DNA from: an uncultured Parabacteroides sp.
GTDB taxonomy: Bacteria; Bacteroidota; Bacteroidia; Bacteroidales; Tannerellaceae
Direction of reading: 5' to 3'
Assembly: GCA_947074335.1 (NCBI GenBank)
Contig: CAMTPG010000008.1
Span: forward strand, 1-21,840
Length of the DNA: 21,840 nucleotides
A model generated the notes under the pieces. It was not told the DNA's origin. It saw nothing but the letters and a program-made list of their open reading frames with translations, and did not search any database. Numbering within the stretch: the first letter of the stretch is position 1; each line of letters starts with the position of its first letter. This document shows positions 7,632-15,381 of the stretch, piece by piece. The position numbers and the translations under genes are program-made.

Positions 7632-8057
7632 TTATAACTTATAGAGATCGCTGGCCGCAATTAATTCCAATTTATTGGCTTTTAATACCTCGGCACATTT
7701 CTCAATATTATCGGGACGGATAATAACATTCGCTGCATCGCCCTGAGAAAAGGCATACATATATTCGATAAAGATACCTGCCGAAGTGATGATTTCCATG
7801 GCTTTAGCCAAAGCGCCCGGCTGATTGGGGCAATGCAGACAAACCACATCAGCCACACTTACCGCATACAATTGTTCGCGCAATATTTTGATGGCTTTAT
7901 CGGTATCCGATACGATCAGGCGCAGAATACCAAAGTCCGAATTTTCGGCAACCGTAAAGGCCGACATATTCACACCCTGTTCGCCCAGTATTTTGGCCAC
8001 TTCGGTGAAACGGCCCTTTTTATTTTCCAGAAAAATGGATAACTGTTTAATTAACAT
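7632..8057 (-). CDS. Tandem ACT-domain protein
   Basis: A 141-residue protein made of two ACT domains, small ligand-binding modules that usually sense amino acids. The first (about 1-68) starts MLIKQLSIFLENKKGRFTEVA, a typical ACT strand-helix opening; the second (about 70-138) repeats it with VVCLHCPNQPGALAKAMEII. There is no attached enzyme. It begins 19 bases after the paaK stop, so the two are almost certainly one operon. Pairing of paaK with an ACT protein is frequent in anaerobic Bacteroidota, where sensing of aromatic amino acids or their acids is a reasonable but untested role. Confidence 0.85.
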   Translation of the reverse strand: MLIKQLSIFLENKKGRFTEVAKILGEQGVNMSAFTVAENSDFGILRLIVSDTDKAIKILREQLYAVSVADVVCLHCPNQPGALAKAMEIITSAGIFIEYMYAFSQGDAANVIIRPDNIEKCAEVLKANKLELIAASDLYKL

Positions 8058-8076
8058 AGTATATAATCTTTAGTAA

Positions 8077-9378
8077 TTAGACTAACTGACGTTTATCGAT
8101 TACATGTTTCGCTTTGCCCTGGCTGCGTTCGATGCTGCGCGGCTCTACGATTTTGATGTCGGGTTGCAAGCCGATGACACTGTGTAAACGATCTCCGATT
8201 TTTTTCTTCAAAGCTAACATTTTATTCATTTCATCCGAATAAAATTCCTGACGAACTTCAACCTGAACCTGGAAAGTATCGGTATTATTTACACGATCCA
8301 CCACAATCAGGTAATGCGGTTCGAATTCGGGCAGCTCCAGAATCACCGATTCAACCTGCGACGGGAATACATTCACACCGCGAATAATCAGCATATCGTC
8401 GCTTCGGCCCAGAATGCGACCCATGCGCACGGCTGTACGGCCGCATTCGCATTTTTCGTAAATCAGATGCGTTAAATCGCGTGTACGGTAACGAATCATC
8501 GGCATACCCTCTTTGGTGAGTGTGGTAAAAACCAGCTCGCCGTGTTCGCCCGGAGCAACCGGTTCGAGTGTATGCGGATCTACAATTTCGGGGAAAAAAT
8601 GATCTTCCCACAGATGCGTACCGTTCTGACATTCGCATTCGCCGCCCACGCCGGGGCCGCAAATCTCGGTGAGTCCGTATATATCATAAGCCTTGATATT
8701 CATTTTTGTTTCGAGCTCTTTGCGCATATTTTCGGTCCACGGTTCAGCACCGAATATTCCGATACGCAACTTAAACTCTTCGAGCGGAATGCCGGATGTA
8801 TGGATGGTCTCGGCCAGATACAGCGCATACGAAGGTGTACAGGCCAGCGCTTTCGCTCCGAAATCGTGCATCAGCTGGATCTGCTTCTGTGTATTGCCGC
8901 TGCTGATGGGAATAACCGTACCGCCTATATTTTCAACGCCGCTGTGCACGCCCAGTCCGCCGGTAAACAAGCCGTATCCGTAAGCCACCTGCACCGCATC
9001 GTTTTTGGTTACGCCGTAAGCCGTCAGACAGCGTGCCACCACTTCCGACCACGTAGAAAGATCTTTGCGCGTATAGCCCACCACAATGGGTTTGCCGGTT
9101 GTGCCCGACGAAGCATGCAGACGCACAATTTCCGACATCGGTGTGGCCATCAGTCCAAAGGGATAATTATCGCGCAAATCCTGTTTTACCGTGAAAGGCA
9201 GCTTAACAATGTCATCGATCGATTCGATATCATCGGGCGTAATGCCCATTTCCTGCATCTTCTGTCGGTAAAAAGTGGTATTATGGTAAGCATGTTCTAC
9301 AACTCGTTTTAATCGGATGCTTTGTAGTTTTCGCATCTCTTCGCGGCTCATACATTCAATAGTCTCGTTCCAAATCAT
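8077..9378 (-). CDS. paaK: Phenylacetate-CoA ligase
   Basis: An AMP-forming ligase that activates phenylacetate or a related aryl acid to its CoA thioester. The 433 residues match the family. The phosphate-binding loop ASSGTTGKP is at 89-97, YGLTE at 234-238, the ribose-binding RTRDL at about 316-320, and the C-terminal GKAKHV with its catalytic lysine at 421-426. Cysteine-rich GECECQNG and KCECG are as in anaerobe PaaK proteins. In many anaerobes this gene sits with indolepyruvate ferredoxin oxidoreductase genes; none is adjacent here. Substrate choice (phenylacetate, indoleacetate, hydroxyphenylacetate) is not decided by sequence. Confidence 0.92.
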   Translation of the reverse strand: MIWNETIECMSREEMRKLQSIRLKRVVEHAYHNTTFYRQKMQEMGITPDDIESIDDIVKLPFTVKQDLRDNYPFGLMATPMSEIVRLHASSGTTGKPIVVGYTRKDLSTWSEVVARCLTAYGVTKNDAVQVAYGYGLFTGGLGVHSGVENIGGTVIPISSGNTQKQIQLMHDFGAKALACTPSYALYLAETIHTSGIPLEEFKLRIGIFGAEPWTENMRKELETKMNIKAYDIYGLTEICGPGVGGECECQNGTHLWEDHFFPEIVDPHTLEPVAPGEHGELVFTTLTKEGMPMIRYRTRDLTHLIYEKCECGRTAVRMGRILGRSDDMLIIRGVNVFPSQVESVILELPEFEPHYLIVVDRVNNTDTFQVQVEVRQEFYSDEMNKMLALKKKIGDRLHSVIGLQPDIKIVEPRSIERSQGKAKHVIDKRQLV

Positions 9379-9424
9379 GGTATCAGTTTGTAAAGATTTA
9401 TTTATTATTTGATTCTAAAGTGTG

Positions 9425-9432
9425 CAAAGTAA
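9425..9432 (-). promoter_or_regulatory. Possible -7 promoter element for paaK
   Basis: Minus-strand TTACTTTG differs at one base from TAnnTTTG and is followed by GCAC, as at the lepA and wza-like promoters. It lies 46 bases before the paaK ATG, in the 156-base gap between the TPR gene and paaK. Confidence 0.35.
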
Positions 9433-9534
9433 TAACTTTTTTGGAATCAAGTGGTATTTTCTTTCCGAATTTTCTATGATTCGTCTACTTTTCCGTGTGA
9501 AAAAAGCAAACGAATCTATGAAATTCGAATCCGG

Positions 9535-11712
9535 TTACAAAATAAAATTGCCCGCCAGCAGATAACGCAGCTGATCCAGCATCAGCGCCACTTCGCCCGC
9601 ATCGATTCCGGCAATCAGCAAATCAGGTACATCCTGATTAAACAGATCCAGGAATTTTTGGAACTGACCGCCCTCTTTCTCTACTGCCGCCTTATACAGC
9701 TTCAGTGCCTCTTTCTGGTTTTGCAAGGCCCATTCGGTATGTCCGGCATTCAGTAAATCCTGCGTATTGGGCTGATTATCCAATATCTTTTTATAATAAT
9801 TGCGGGCCTGATCGTATTTGCCGGTCAGAAATGAGCACCAGGCAATCGGTCGCCAGGCCTTATGGCTCTTTTGATCCAGATAATCCACCTTGAAGAAATA
9901 TTTCAAAGCTTCATCATAATTCTTCAATTCCAGATAGCAATGACCGATGCTGATGGAAACTGCCAAATTGTCAGGGTTTAGCTGTTCGTACCGGCGGTAA
10001 AACTGTAGTGCCTTTTCAGGTTGTTTCAGCGAACGGTAGCAACCGGCAATGCGTCGAATCACCCATTTGCTTTCGGGATTGATCAGATCGGCATGCAGAT
10101 AGGCCTCGAGTGCACCCGGCAAATCATTATCCATCTGTTTGCAATAACCGATTTTCTGATACAGAATATCATCTTTCTGGTTGATCGTGGCAAATTCGTT
10201 ATAGATGGCCAATGCATCGGCAAAGTAATTTTTACGCATATAGTTCTCTGCAATAATACTCAGTGTTTCAGGATCATGCAGATAAGGTTTCAGGATTTTC
10301 AGATTATGAAAATCGAGCGGGTAGGAGAAGATATCCTCAAAATCAAGATGTCCGGGATACAGTTTATAGAAACGATACAGATCCTGAATGTATTGGCCGA
10401 TAATCGTTTCGTATTTTCCCCGCTTATTAATCAGCTCCTCTTTATTTTGCTGGATCATCTCCGAAATCTGACTATCAAACTGATTCACCATCATTTTGCG
10501 GGCATCTTCGGGCATTTGCATCATGCTGAAATAAAAAGAATATTTATCCGAATTACACATAAATGCTGCAATCGTCATCGAATCAAGCATTTGGTGTTCG
10601 GTATCATTGCGCTCATAGCGATTATTGAAATCGGAATGATCGGGTGTAAAAGGCATAAACCAATGCGCGATATCGCGGAAAAATCCAAAATGCTTCAGGT
10701 GCACAAAAGTAGAATGCATAATATCGGCTCCTTCTTGTTGCAACTCGCTAAACTCTTCCATTTTTTTACCGAAACTTTCATCATTGAAAAGTGAATCCCA
10801 TTCCGGATTCATCTCATCGCCGAGTTGTTCGGGGGTAATATCTTTCAGGTTCAGCTTATTGCTGATTTTAGGATTCATTCTCATCATCTCCGGAATAATT
10901 TCATCCTGCAAACGGCGTGTTATCTTCTCCGTTTCGCGTGCCAGAATAAACCGTAAGGTAATGGTGCGGATGATCTTAACAAAATCTTTTGTTTCGGCCA
11001 GCGTTTCCAGCCAGGTTTCGATTTGCGGATAAAGATCAATCCGTTTGCGATATATATATAAGGTAAGCAGAAGCACAATAAACGCGCGTATGCGAATTTC
11101 ATCGTCTGCCAAATTGGCTGCATCCAGCAACAAGAGCATTTTCTCTTTATCGAATGCGTTTTGCTGGGCCAGCAAAAGAGCAGAGACCAGCTGACTGCCT
11201 ACCGTATTGGGTAATTCGTTGTCTTTTAATATGCTGATTAAATCTTCGGTCTCTTCCTGACTCAGGAAAGAGGAGACCCATACTTTATTAAACAGCATAT
11301 CTGTCAGATTATCAAACATACGCCGCTGACCGTTCAGATAACTGTCTCTGAGCTGATCATGCATTTCCGCATAACTAAGATGAGGCTGCACCGAAAGAGT
11401 TCGTCGTTTATTATAAAAAGCAAGCGGCGATTCAATCGCTAATGCGTTTTGTCTGAGTCGGTCGGCCAGTTCATAGGTATTAATCTGCAAGGTTTTATAA
11501 ATCTGATCCTGCATCGGATCCTGCATTCCTTCAATGCGATAACGCAACATATACTGATAAGTTTCCTGCAATTCATTTAACTTATCCTGGAAATTGAAAG
11601 ATTTTGTTCCAGCTATCAAGGCTTGTATCGAATCAAAGGCATTCTTTAATTCTTTTGTATTTAAATCGCCAATGATGCGATTGTACAGTTTATTGATTTC
11701 GTGTAATGTCAT
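9535..11712 (-). CDS. Large TPR-repeat protein, function unknown
   Basis: I chose the ATG at 11712 (MTLHEINKLYNRI, 725 residues). The frame stays open for 16 codons upstream, but only to a TTG at 11760, which adds an odd hydrophobic leader. The first 450 residues are helical and acidic without a family I recognise. About residues 480-680 are tandem TPR units with the usual spacing, for example KWVIRRIAGCYRSLKQPEKA and NLAVSISIGHCYLELKNYDE. No signal peptide or membrane helix is seen with the chosen start, so it is probably cytosolic and binds partner proteins. Similar long TPR proteins occur in Bacteroidales without assigned role. It is divergent from lepA. Confidence 0.8.
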   Translation of the reverse strand: MTLHEINKLYNRIIGDLNTKELKNAFDSIQALIAGTKSFNFQDKLNELQETYQYMLRYRIEGMQDPMQDQIYKTLQINTYELADRLRQNALAIESPLAFYNKRRTLSVQPHLSYAEMHDQLRDSYLNGQRRMFDNLTDMLFNKVWVSSFLSQEETEDLISILKDNELPNTVGSQLVSALLLAQQNAFDKEKMLLLLDAANLADDEIRIRAFIVLLLTLYIYRKRIDLYPQIETWLETLAETKDFVKIIRTITLRFILARETEKITRRLQDEIIPEMMRMNPKISNKLNLKDITPEQLGDEMNPEWDSLFNDESFGKKMEEFSELQQEGADIMHSTFVHLKHFGFFRDIAHWFMPFTPDHSDFNNRYERNDTEHQMLDSMTIAAFMCNSDKYSFYFSMMQMPEDARKMMVNQFDSQISEMIQQNKEELINKRGKYETIIGQYIQDLYRFYKLYPGHLDFEDIFSYPLDFHNLKILKPYLHDPETLSIIAENYMRKNYFADALAIYNEFATINQKDDILYQKIGYCKQMDNDLPGALEAYLHADLINPESKWVIRRIAGCYRSLKQPEKALQFYRRYEQLNPDNLAVSISIGHCYLELKNYDEALKYFFKVDYLDQKSHKAWRPIAWCSFLTGKYDQARNYYKKILDNQPNTQDLLNAGHTEWALQNQKEALKLYKAAVEKEGGQFQKFLDLFNQDVPDLLIAGIDAGEVALMLDQLRYLLAGNFIL

Positions 11713-11825
11713 AATTTCTTTATAACAAATGATATGCCAAAAATATAAAATAAGCGCCAATTTCTTTTAATAAAACAGCCGAAAGCACTATTTTGATCCG
11801 GAAACGGGCAGGATTTGGTTGTCGG

Positions 11826-11887
11826 ACTGCGATGTACTAAAAATTACACGGCCTACCACTGTGTGCCGCACTGCGATCCACTAAAAA
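11826..11887 (+). repeat. Two imperfect 18-bp direct repeats, 44 bp apart
   Basis: ACTGCGATGTACTAAAAA at 11826-11843 and ACTGCGATCCACTAAAAA at 11870-11887 agree at 16 of 18 bases. The second copy runs into the left arm of the inverted repeat at 11882. Confidence 0.75.
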
Positions 11888-11978
11888 CTCATTGTACAAC
11901 AAGTTGCCCTTTTGTTGTACAACAAGTTATACGTTCATTGTACAATGTATATGCAACTTGTTGTACAATGAGTTTTTA
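11882..11978. repeat. Perfect 26-bp inverted repeat enclosing four TTGTACAA cores
   Basis: Arms 11882-11907 and 11953-11978 are exact reverse complements, separated by 45 bases. The 8-bp palindrome TTGTACAA occurs at 11892, 11915, 11938 and 11961, each exactly 23 bases after the last, and the set is symmetric about base 11930. Flanking half sites are of two kinds, TACAACAAG and TACAATGAG, arranged B/A, A/A, B/B, A/B. It could be an operator array, an iteron-like protein-binding site or a small inverted-repeat element. No flanking target duplication is evident. Confidence 0.9.
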
Positions 11979-12121
11979 ATGCCCTGCCATGCAAAAAACA
12001 GTGCATCGGCATCCGCCTCTTAGTAGTTGCCTATATAACAGTTAAATAGCCGCTTCTGTTTTCGGGCTCGTCCGGCAAAAACCACTGTAAGGCGATGTAT
12101 GGAAAATACCAAAAAAATTAG

Positions 12122-12129
12122 TATCTTTG
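12122..12129 (+). promoter_or_regulatory. -7 promoter element for lepA
   Basis: TATCTTTG, followed by CACAC, matches TAnnTTTG. It lies 111 bases before the lepA ATG, predicting a leader of about 100 bases. The TTGTACAA array ends about 145 bases upstream of it. Confidence 0.55.
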
Positions 12130-12239
12130 CACACATAAGGAAAAGAGACTGTAAACGGACTAAATCAGGCATCAACAGCCGCTTTCTTGTTCGCTCTTGC
12201 AGCACAATAAAATTAGATAATCAGCATAGAAATAAATAA

Positions 12240-14027
12240 ATGAAGAATATCCGTAACTTTTGCATCATTGCACATATTGACCACGGTAAAAGTACACTGG
12301 CCGATCGTTTGCTCGAATATACCAAAACGGTAGACGCGAAAGACATGCAGGCGCAGGTGCTTGATGATATGGATCTGGAACGCGAACGCGGCATCACCAT
12401 CAAGAGTCATGCCATCCAGATGAAATATAATTATAAAGGCGAAGAATATATTCTGAATCTGATTGATACGCCGGGACACGTCGATTTCTCGTACGAGGTT
12501 TCGCGTTCGATTGCAGCCTGCGAGGGCGCACTGCTTATTGTAGATGCTTCGCAGGGCATTCAGGCACAAACTATTTCGAACCTGTATATGGCGATCGATA
12601 ATGATCTGGAGATTATTCCGGTACTCAACAAAATCGACTTGCCGCATGCCATGCCCGAAGAGGTGGAAGATCAGATTGTGGAGCTGCTGGGCTGTAAACG
12701 CGAAGAAATTATTCGTGCCAGCGGTAAAACCGGCGAAGGTGTTTTTGATATTCTGAACACCATTGTAGAGCAGGTGCCGGCGCCCAAAGGCGATCCGGAT
12801 GCGCCGCTGCAGTGTTTGATTTTCGACTCGGTATTCAACCAGTTCCGCGGTATTATTGCCTACTTTAAAGTAGTGAACGGTTCGATCCGCAAAGGCGATC
12901 GTGTGAAGTTTATCTCTACTGAGAAAGAATACGATGCCGACGAAGTGGGCGTATTGAAACTCACCATGTCGCCACGCGAAGAGATTTTCACCGGCGATGT
13001 AGGCTATATCATTTCGGGTATCAAAACATCCCGCGAAGTAAAAGTGGGCGATACCATTACCCATGTGGCCAAACCCGCACCTGAAGCCATTGCCGGATTC
13101 GAAGAGGTTAAACCCATGGTATTTGCCGGTTTGTATCCGATAGAAAGTGAAGATTTTGAGAACCTGCGTGCTTCGCTCGAGAAGTTGCAGCTTAATGATG
13201 CATCGCTTACATTCCAGCCCGAAAGTTCGGCTGCGCTGGGCTTCGGATTCCGTTGCGGATTCCTCGGATTGCTGCATATGGAGATTATCCAGGAACGACT
13301 GGATCGCGAATTCAACATGAATGTGATCACCACGGTACCTAACGTATCGTACAAAGTATATGATAAAAAAGGCAACTGCATGGAGGTACATAACCCGAGC
13401 GGTTTGCCCGATCCCACACAAATTGAACACATCGACGAACCTTATATCCGTGCTTCGGTCATTACCAACACCACGTACATCGGTCAGATTATGACACTTT
13501 GTCTGGGTAAACGCGGTATTCTGATTAAGCAGGAATATATTTCGGGCGATCGTGTGGAGATTACCTATGATATGCCGCTGGGCGAAATCGTAATCGACTT
13601 TTACGATAAGCTGAAAAGTATTTCGAAAGGATATGCATCGTTCGATTATCACATTCTCGATTTCCGTCCCAGTAAACTGGTTAAACTGGATATTCTGCTG
13701 AACGGCGAACCGGTGGATGCACTTTCCACACTGACACACTTTGATAACAGCGTAACTTTCGGTCGCCGGATGTGCGAAAAACTGAAAGAGCTGATCCCGC
13801 GTCAGCAGTTCGATATTGCTATTCAGGCAGCTATCGGAGCGAAAATTATTGCCCGCGAAACCATCAAAGCCGTGCGTAAAGATGTAACGGCCAAATGTTA
13901 TGGCGGTGATATCTCGCGTAAACGTAAACTGCTCGAAAAACAGAAAGAGGGTAAAAAGCGTATGAAACAGATTGGTACGGTCGAAGTGCCGCAGAAAGCA
14001 TTCCTTGCCGTATTGAAGCTGGATTAA
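12240..14027 (+). CDS. lepA: Elongation factor 4, LepA GTPase
   Basis: A ribosome-associated translational GTPase linked to back-translocation and 30S maturation. The 595-residue protein is full length. GTPase motifs are intact: AHIDHGKST at 11-19, RGIT at 50-53, DTPGH at 76-80, NKID at 130-133 and ASGKTGEG at 160-167. The LepA-specific C-terminal domain ends in the basic segment KCYGGDISRKRKLLEKQKEG, with the conserved tail through KAFLAVLKLD. The gene is monocistronic by appearance, with its own promoter at 12122 and a terminator at 14084. A 621-codon open frame runs antisense to nearly the whole gene but is a by-product of codon use. Confidence 0.97.
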   Translation: MKNIRNFCIIAHIDHGKSTLADRLLEYTKTVDAKDMQAQVLDDMDLERERGITIKSHAIQMKYNYKGEEYILNLIDTPGHVDFSYEVSRSIAACEGALLIVDASQGIQAQTISNLYMAIDNDLEIIPVLNKIDLPHAMPEEVEDQIVELLGCKREEIIRASGKTGEGVFDILNTIVEQVPAPKGDPDAPLQCLIFDSVFNQFRGIIAYFKVVNGSIRKGDRVKFISTEKEYDADEVGVLKLTMSPREEIFTGDVGYIISGIKTSREVKVGDTITHVAKPAPEAIAGFEEVKPMVFAGLYPIESEDFENLRASLEKLQLNDASLTFQPESSAALGFGFRCGFLGLLHMEIIQERLDREFNMNVITTVPNVSYKVYDKKGNCMEVHNPSGLPDPTQIEHIDEPYIRASVITNTTYIGQIMTLCLGKRGILIKQEYISGDRVEITYDMPLGEIVIDFYDKLKSISKGYASFDYHILDFRPSKLVKLDILLNGEPVDALSTLTHFDNSVTFGRRMCEKLKELIPRQQFDIAIQAAIGAKIIARETIKAVRKDVTAKCYGGDISRKRKLLEKQKEGKKRMKQIGTVEVPQKAFLAVLKLD

Positions 14028-14051
14028 ACGATTTGCCGAAAAATGGAGTTT

Positions 14052-14072
14052 AAAGAATTCGTGTAATTCTTT
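14052..14072 (+). other. Small hairpin after lepA
   Basis: AAAGAATT and AATTCTTT pair perfectly around the loop CGTGT, 24 bases after the lepA stop and ahead of the main terminator. It may be incidental or part of 3' end protection. Confidence 0.45.
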
Positions 14073-14083
14073 CCGCATACTAA

Positions 14084-14130
14084 AAAACTCCGGTTTGGGA
14101 TGATGATCATGCCAGACCGGAGTTTTCTTT
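14084..14130 (+). terminator. Rho-independent terminator of lepA
   Basis: Arms AAAACTCCGGTTTGG (14084-14098) and CCAGACCGGAGTTTT (14112-14126) pair along 15 bp with one G-T wobble around a 13-base loop, followed by TTTTCTTTT. The A run at the left also allows some function on the minus strand for cvfB. Confidence 0.9.
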
Positions 14131-14287
14131 TACAGGGATGTTGTTTTTGAAGCTATAAGTTTATCAGAGAAGAATTGCGAATGACGCACCTTCTTTGTTG
14201 TTGTGTGATGTAAAGCGGTTTTTGTTATACAACAGAGCTGTATAGCGCTGTTTATTCAGTTTGTTGCCTTTCTTCTTTCGCTTTATG

Positions 14288-14368
14288 AGGCGCAATCAGC
14301 CGGATAAAAAAATCACTGAGACTGCACGTCAAATCTTATTCTGCCTCGTAAGGCACAATCAGCCGGAT
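14288..14368 (-). repeat. Partial duplication of the cvfB 3' end
   Basis: AGGCRCAATCAGCCGGAT occurs at 14288-14305 and 14351-14368, differing at one base and 63 bases (21 codons) apart, so both copies are in the cvfB frame. The upstream copy encodes IRLIVPYEA before the stop at 14336. The downstream copy would read IRLIAPHKAKEERQQTE and then stop at 14252-14254. The remaining sequence of 14131-14335 shows nothing I can name. Confidence 0.7.
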
Positions 14369-15184
14369 TCCGTCGGGCTCGATCGCAATCATCTTTTGTT
14401 TATACAAAGCGCCTACTGCCTGTTTGAAGGCTTTCTTGCTGCAGCGAAACAGCGAATAGATAATTTCGGGATCGCTTTTATCGTGAACGGCAATAAATCC
14501 GCCCTGAATTTTCAATGCATCGAGAATGGTTTTGGCAATGCCTTCCACTTTCTGGTAGCCGAGCGGTTTCAGACTTACATCAATTTTTTCGTCCTCGCGT
14601 ACCTCTTTTATATAGCCTTTCAGCCGGTCGCCTTTTTCAAGCCGCTGAAATACTTCGCTGTAATAAACCAATCCCCAGTGCAGATTATTGATAATCACCT
14701 TGTAGCCAATATCTGTCTCATCAGCAACCAGCAAATCCACCTCCTGATTGAAGGCGTAATCGGGAATGGTATTATCCAGGAATTTATCGATGCGTGCCGA
14801 AGCCACAATGCGTCCGGTTACATGATCCAGATGAACATAAACCAGATACCATTTGCCCTCTTTCATGGCCATTTTCTGCTCTTTGTAAGGAACAAGCAGA
14901 TCCTTCATGATTCCCCATTCCAGGAAAGCGCCGGTATCGTTAACCGCTTTCACTTCCATGAAACTGAATTCGCCCGTTTGTGCCAGCGGCATAACAGTGG
15001 TTGCAATGAGGCGGCCTTCATTATCGTGATAAATAAAAACTTCCACTTCATCGCCCGGTTTTACATTTTTCGGAACATAACGTGCAGGTAATAAAATCTC
15101 TACATCGTTACCACCATCCAGATAAACACCGAAATCCAGATCTTTAACAATCGTCAGTTTGTTTACTTTTCCTATTTTAAACAT
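14336..15184 (-). CDS. cvfB: S1-like RNA-binding protein, CvfB family
   Basis: A 282-residue protein built of S1/OB-type domains in series and a C-terminal winged-helix segment, the layout of the CvfB/YitL family. The first S1-like domain opens MFKIGKVNKLTIVKDLDFGVYL and gives ARYVP and GDEVEVFIYHD; a second begins FSFMEVKAVNDTGAFLEWG; a third lies at about 150-205 (VDLLVADETDIGYKVIINN...GYIKEVREDEKIDVSL). The last 65 residues include FRCSKKAFKQAVGALYKQKMI, a DNA/RNA-binding type helix pair. CvfB binds RNA and affects virulence gene expression in Staphylococcus; the role in Bacteroidota is not established. Start ATG at 15184 lies 23 bases after a promoter match. Confidence 0.85.
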   Translation of the reverse strand: MFKIGKVNKLTIVKDLDFGVYLDGGNDVEILLPARYVPKNVKPGDEVEVFIYHDNEGRLIATTVMPLAQTGEFSFMEVKAVNDTGAFLEWGIMKDLLVPYKEQKMAMKEGKWYLVYVHLDHVTGRIVASARIDKFLDNTIPDYAFNQEVDLLVADETDIGYKVIINNLHWGLVYYSEVFQRLEKGDRLKGYIKEVREDEKIDVSLKPLGYQKVEGIAKTILDALKIQGGFIAVHDKSDPEIIYSLFRCSKKAFKQAVGALYKQKMIAIEPDGIRLIVPYEAE

Positions 15185-15206
15185 GTTTGTATGTATTTAC
15201 AAAATA

Positions 15207-15214
15207 CAAATGTA
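15207..15214 (-). promoter_or_regulatory. -7 promoter element for the cvfB-like gene
   Basis: Minus-strand TACATTTG, identical to the element before tsaC, 22 bases upstream of the ATG at 15184. A matching -33 element was not found. Confidence 0.5.
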
Positions 15215-15346
15215 ACCCATTAATCCCGACAGTATGTCTTAAAAGCTGTTATATTTTTTCAGACCATGCAGCAATAATGCGTTTAATGCATCGTTATATA
15301 TAGAAGATCGGTTGTTGATGTTCACGAAAAGTTAGAAGTAAAATAG

Positions 15347-15354
15347 TATATTTG
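15347..15354 (+). promoter_or_regulatory. -7 promoter element for the polysaccharide export operon
   Basis: TATATTTG followed by CAC fits TAnnTTTG and lies 27 bases before the start codon at 15382. It would drive the Wza-like and Wzz-like genes together. Confidence 0.55.
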
Positions 15355-15381
15355 CACTTTATTTAGAATAAAAAGAGATTT

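Larger units (their letters stand above)
11713..12239. other. Divergent intergenic region with repeat array
   Basis: More than 500 bases separate the TPR gene (-) from lepA (+). Contents from left to right: AT-rich DNA, two imperfect 18-bp direct repeats at 11826 and 11870, a 26-bp inverted repeat with four TTGTACAA cores (11882-11978), then a lepA promoter and a leader of about 100 bases. A 61-codon reverse frame at 12020-12205 has no domain and overlaps the lepA promoter, so it is not called. No RNA gene was recognised. Confidence 0.7.

Noticed and set aside
8542..9312. 256-codon plus-strand frame within paaK
   Set aside because: paaK on the minus strand carries all its catalytic motifs; the plus frame is cysteine-, histidine- and phenylalanine-rich with no domain.
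11713..11760. TTG-initiated 16-residue extension of the TPR protein
   Set aside because: It starts at a rare codon and adds a hydrophobic stretch with no signal-peptide pattern; the ATG at 11712 gives a natural N-terminus.
11882..11978. Inverted repeat as a transposable element with target duplication
   Set aside because: Bases just outside the arms do not form a matching direct repeat, and there is no transposase.
12020..12205. 61-codon reverse frame upstream of lepA
   Set aside because: It overlaps the lepA promoter and leader and encodes nothing recognisable.
12213..14078. A 621-codon open frame antisense to lepA
   Set aside because: lepA on the plus strand is full length with every GTPase motif; the reverse frame has no recognisable domain and is rich in Phe, His, Arg and Asn, as expected from reading this codon use backwards.
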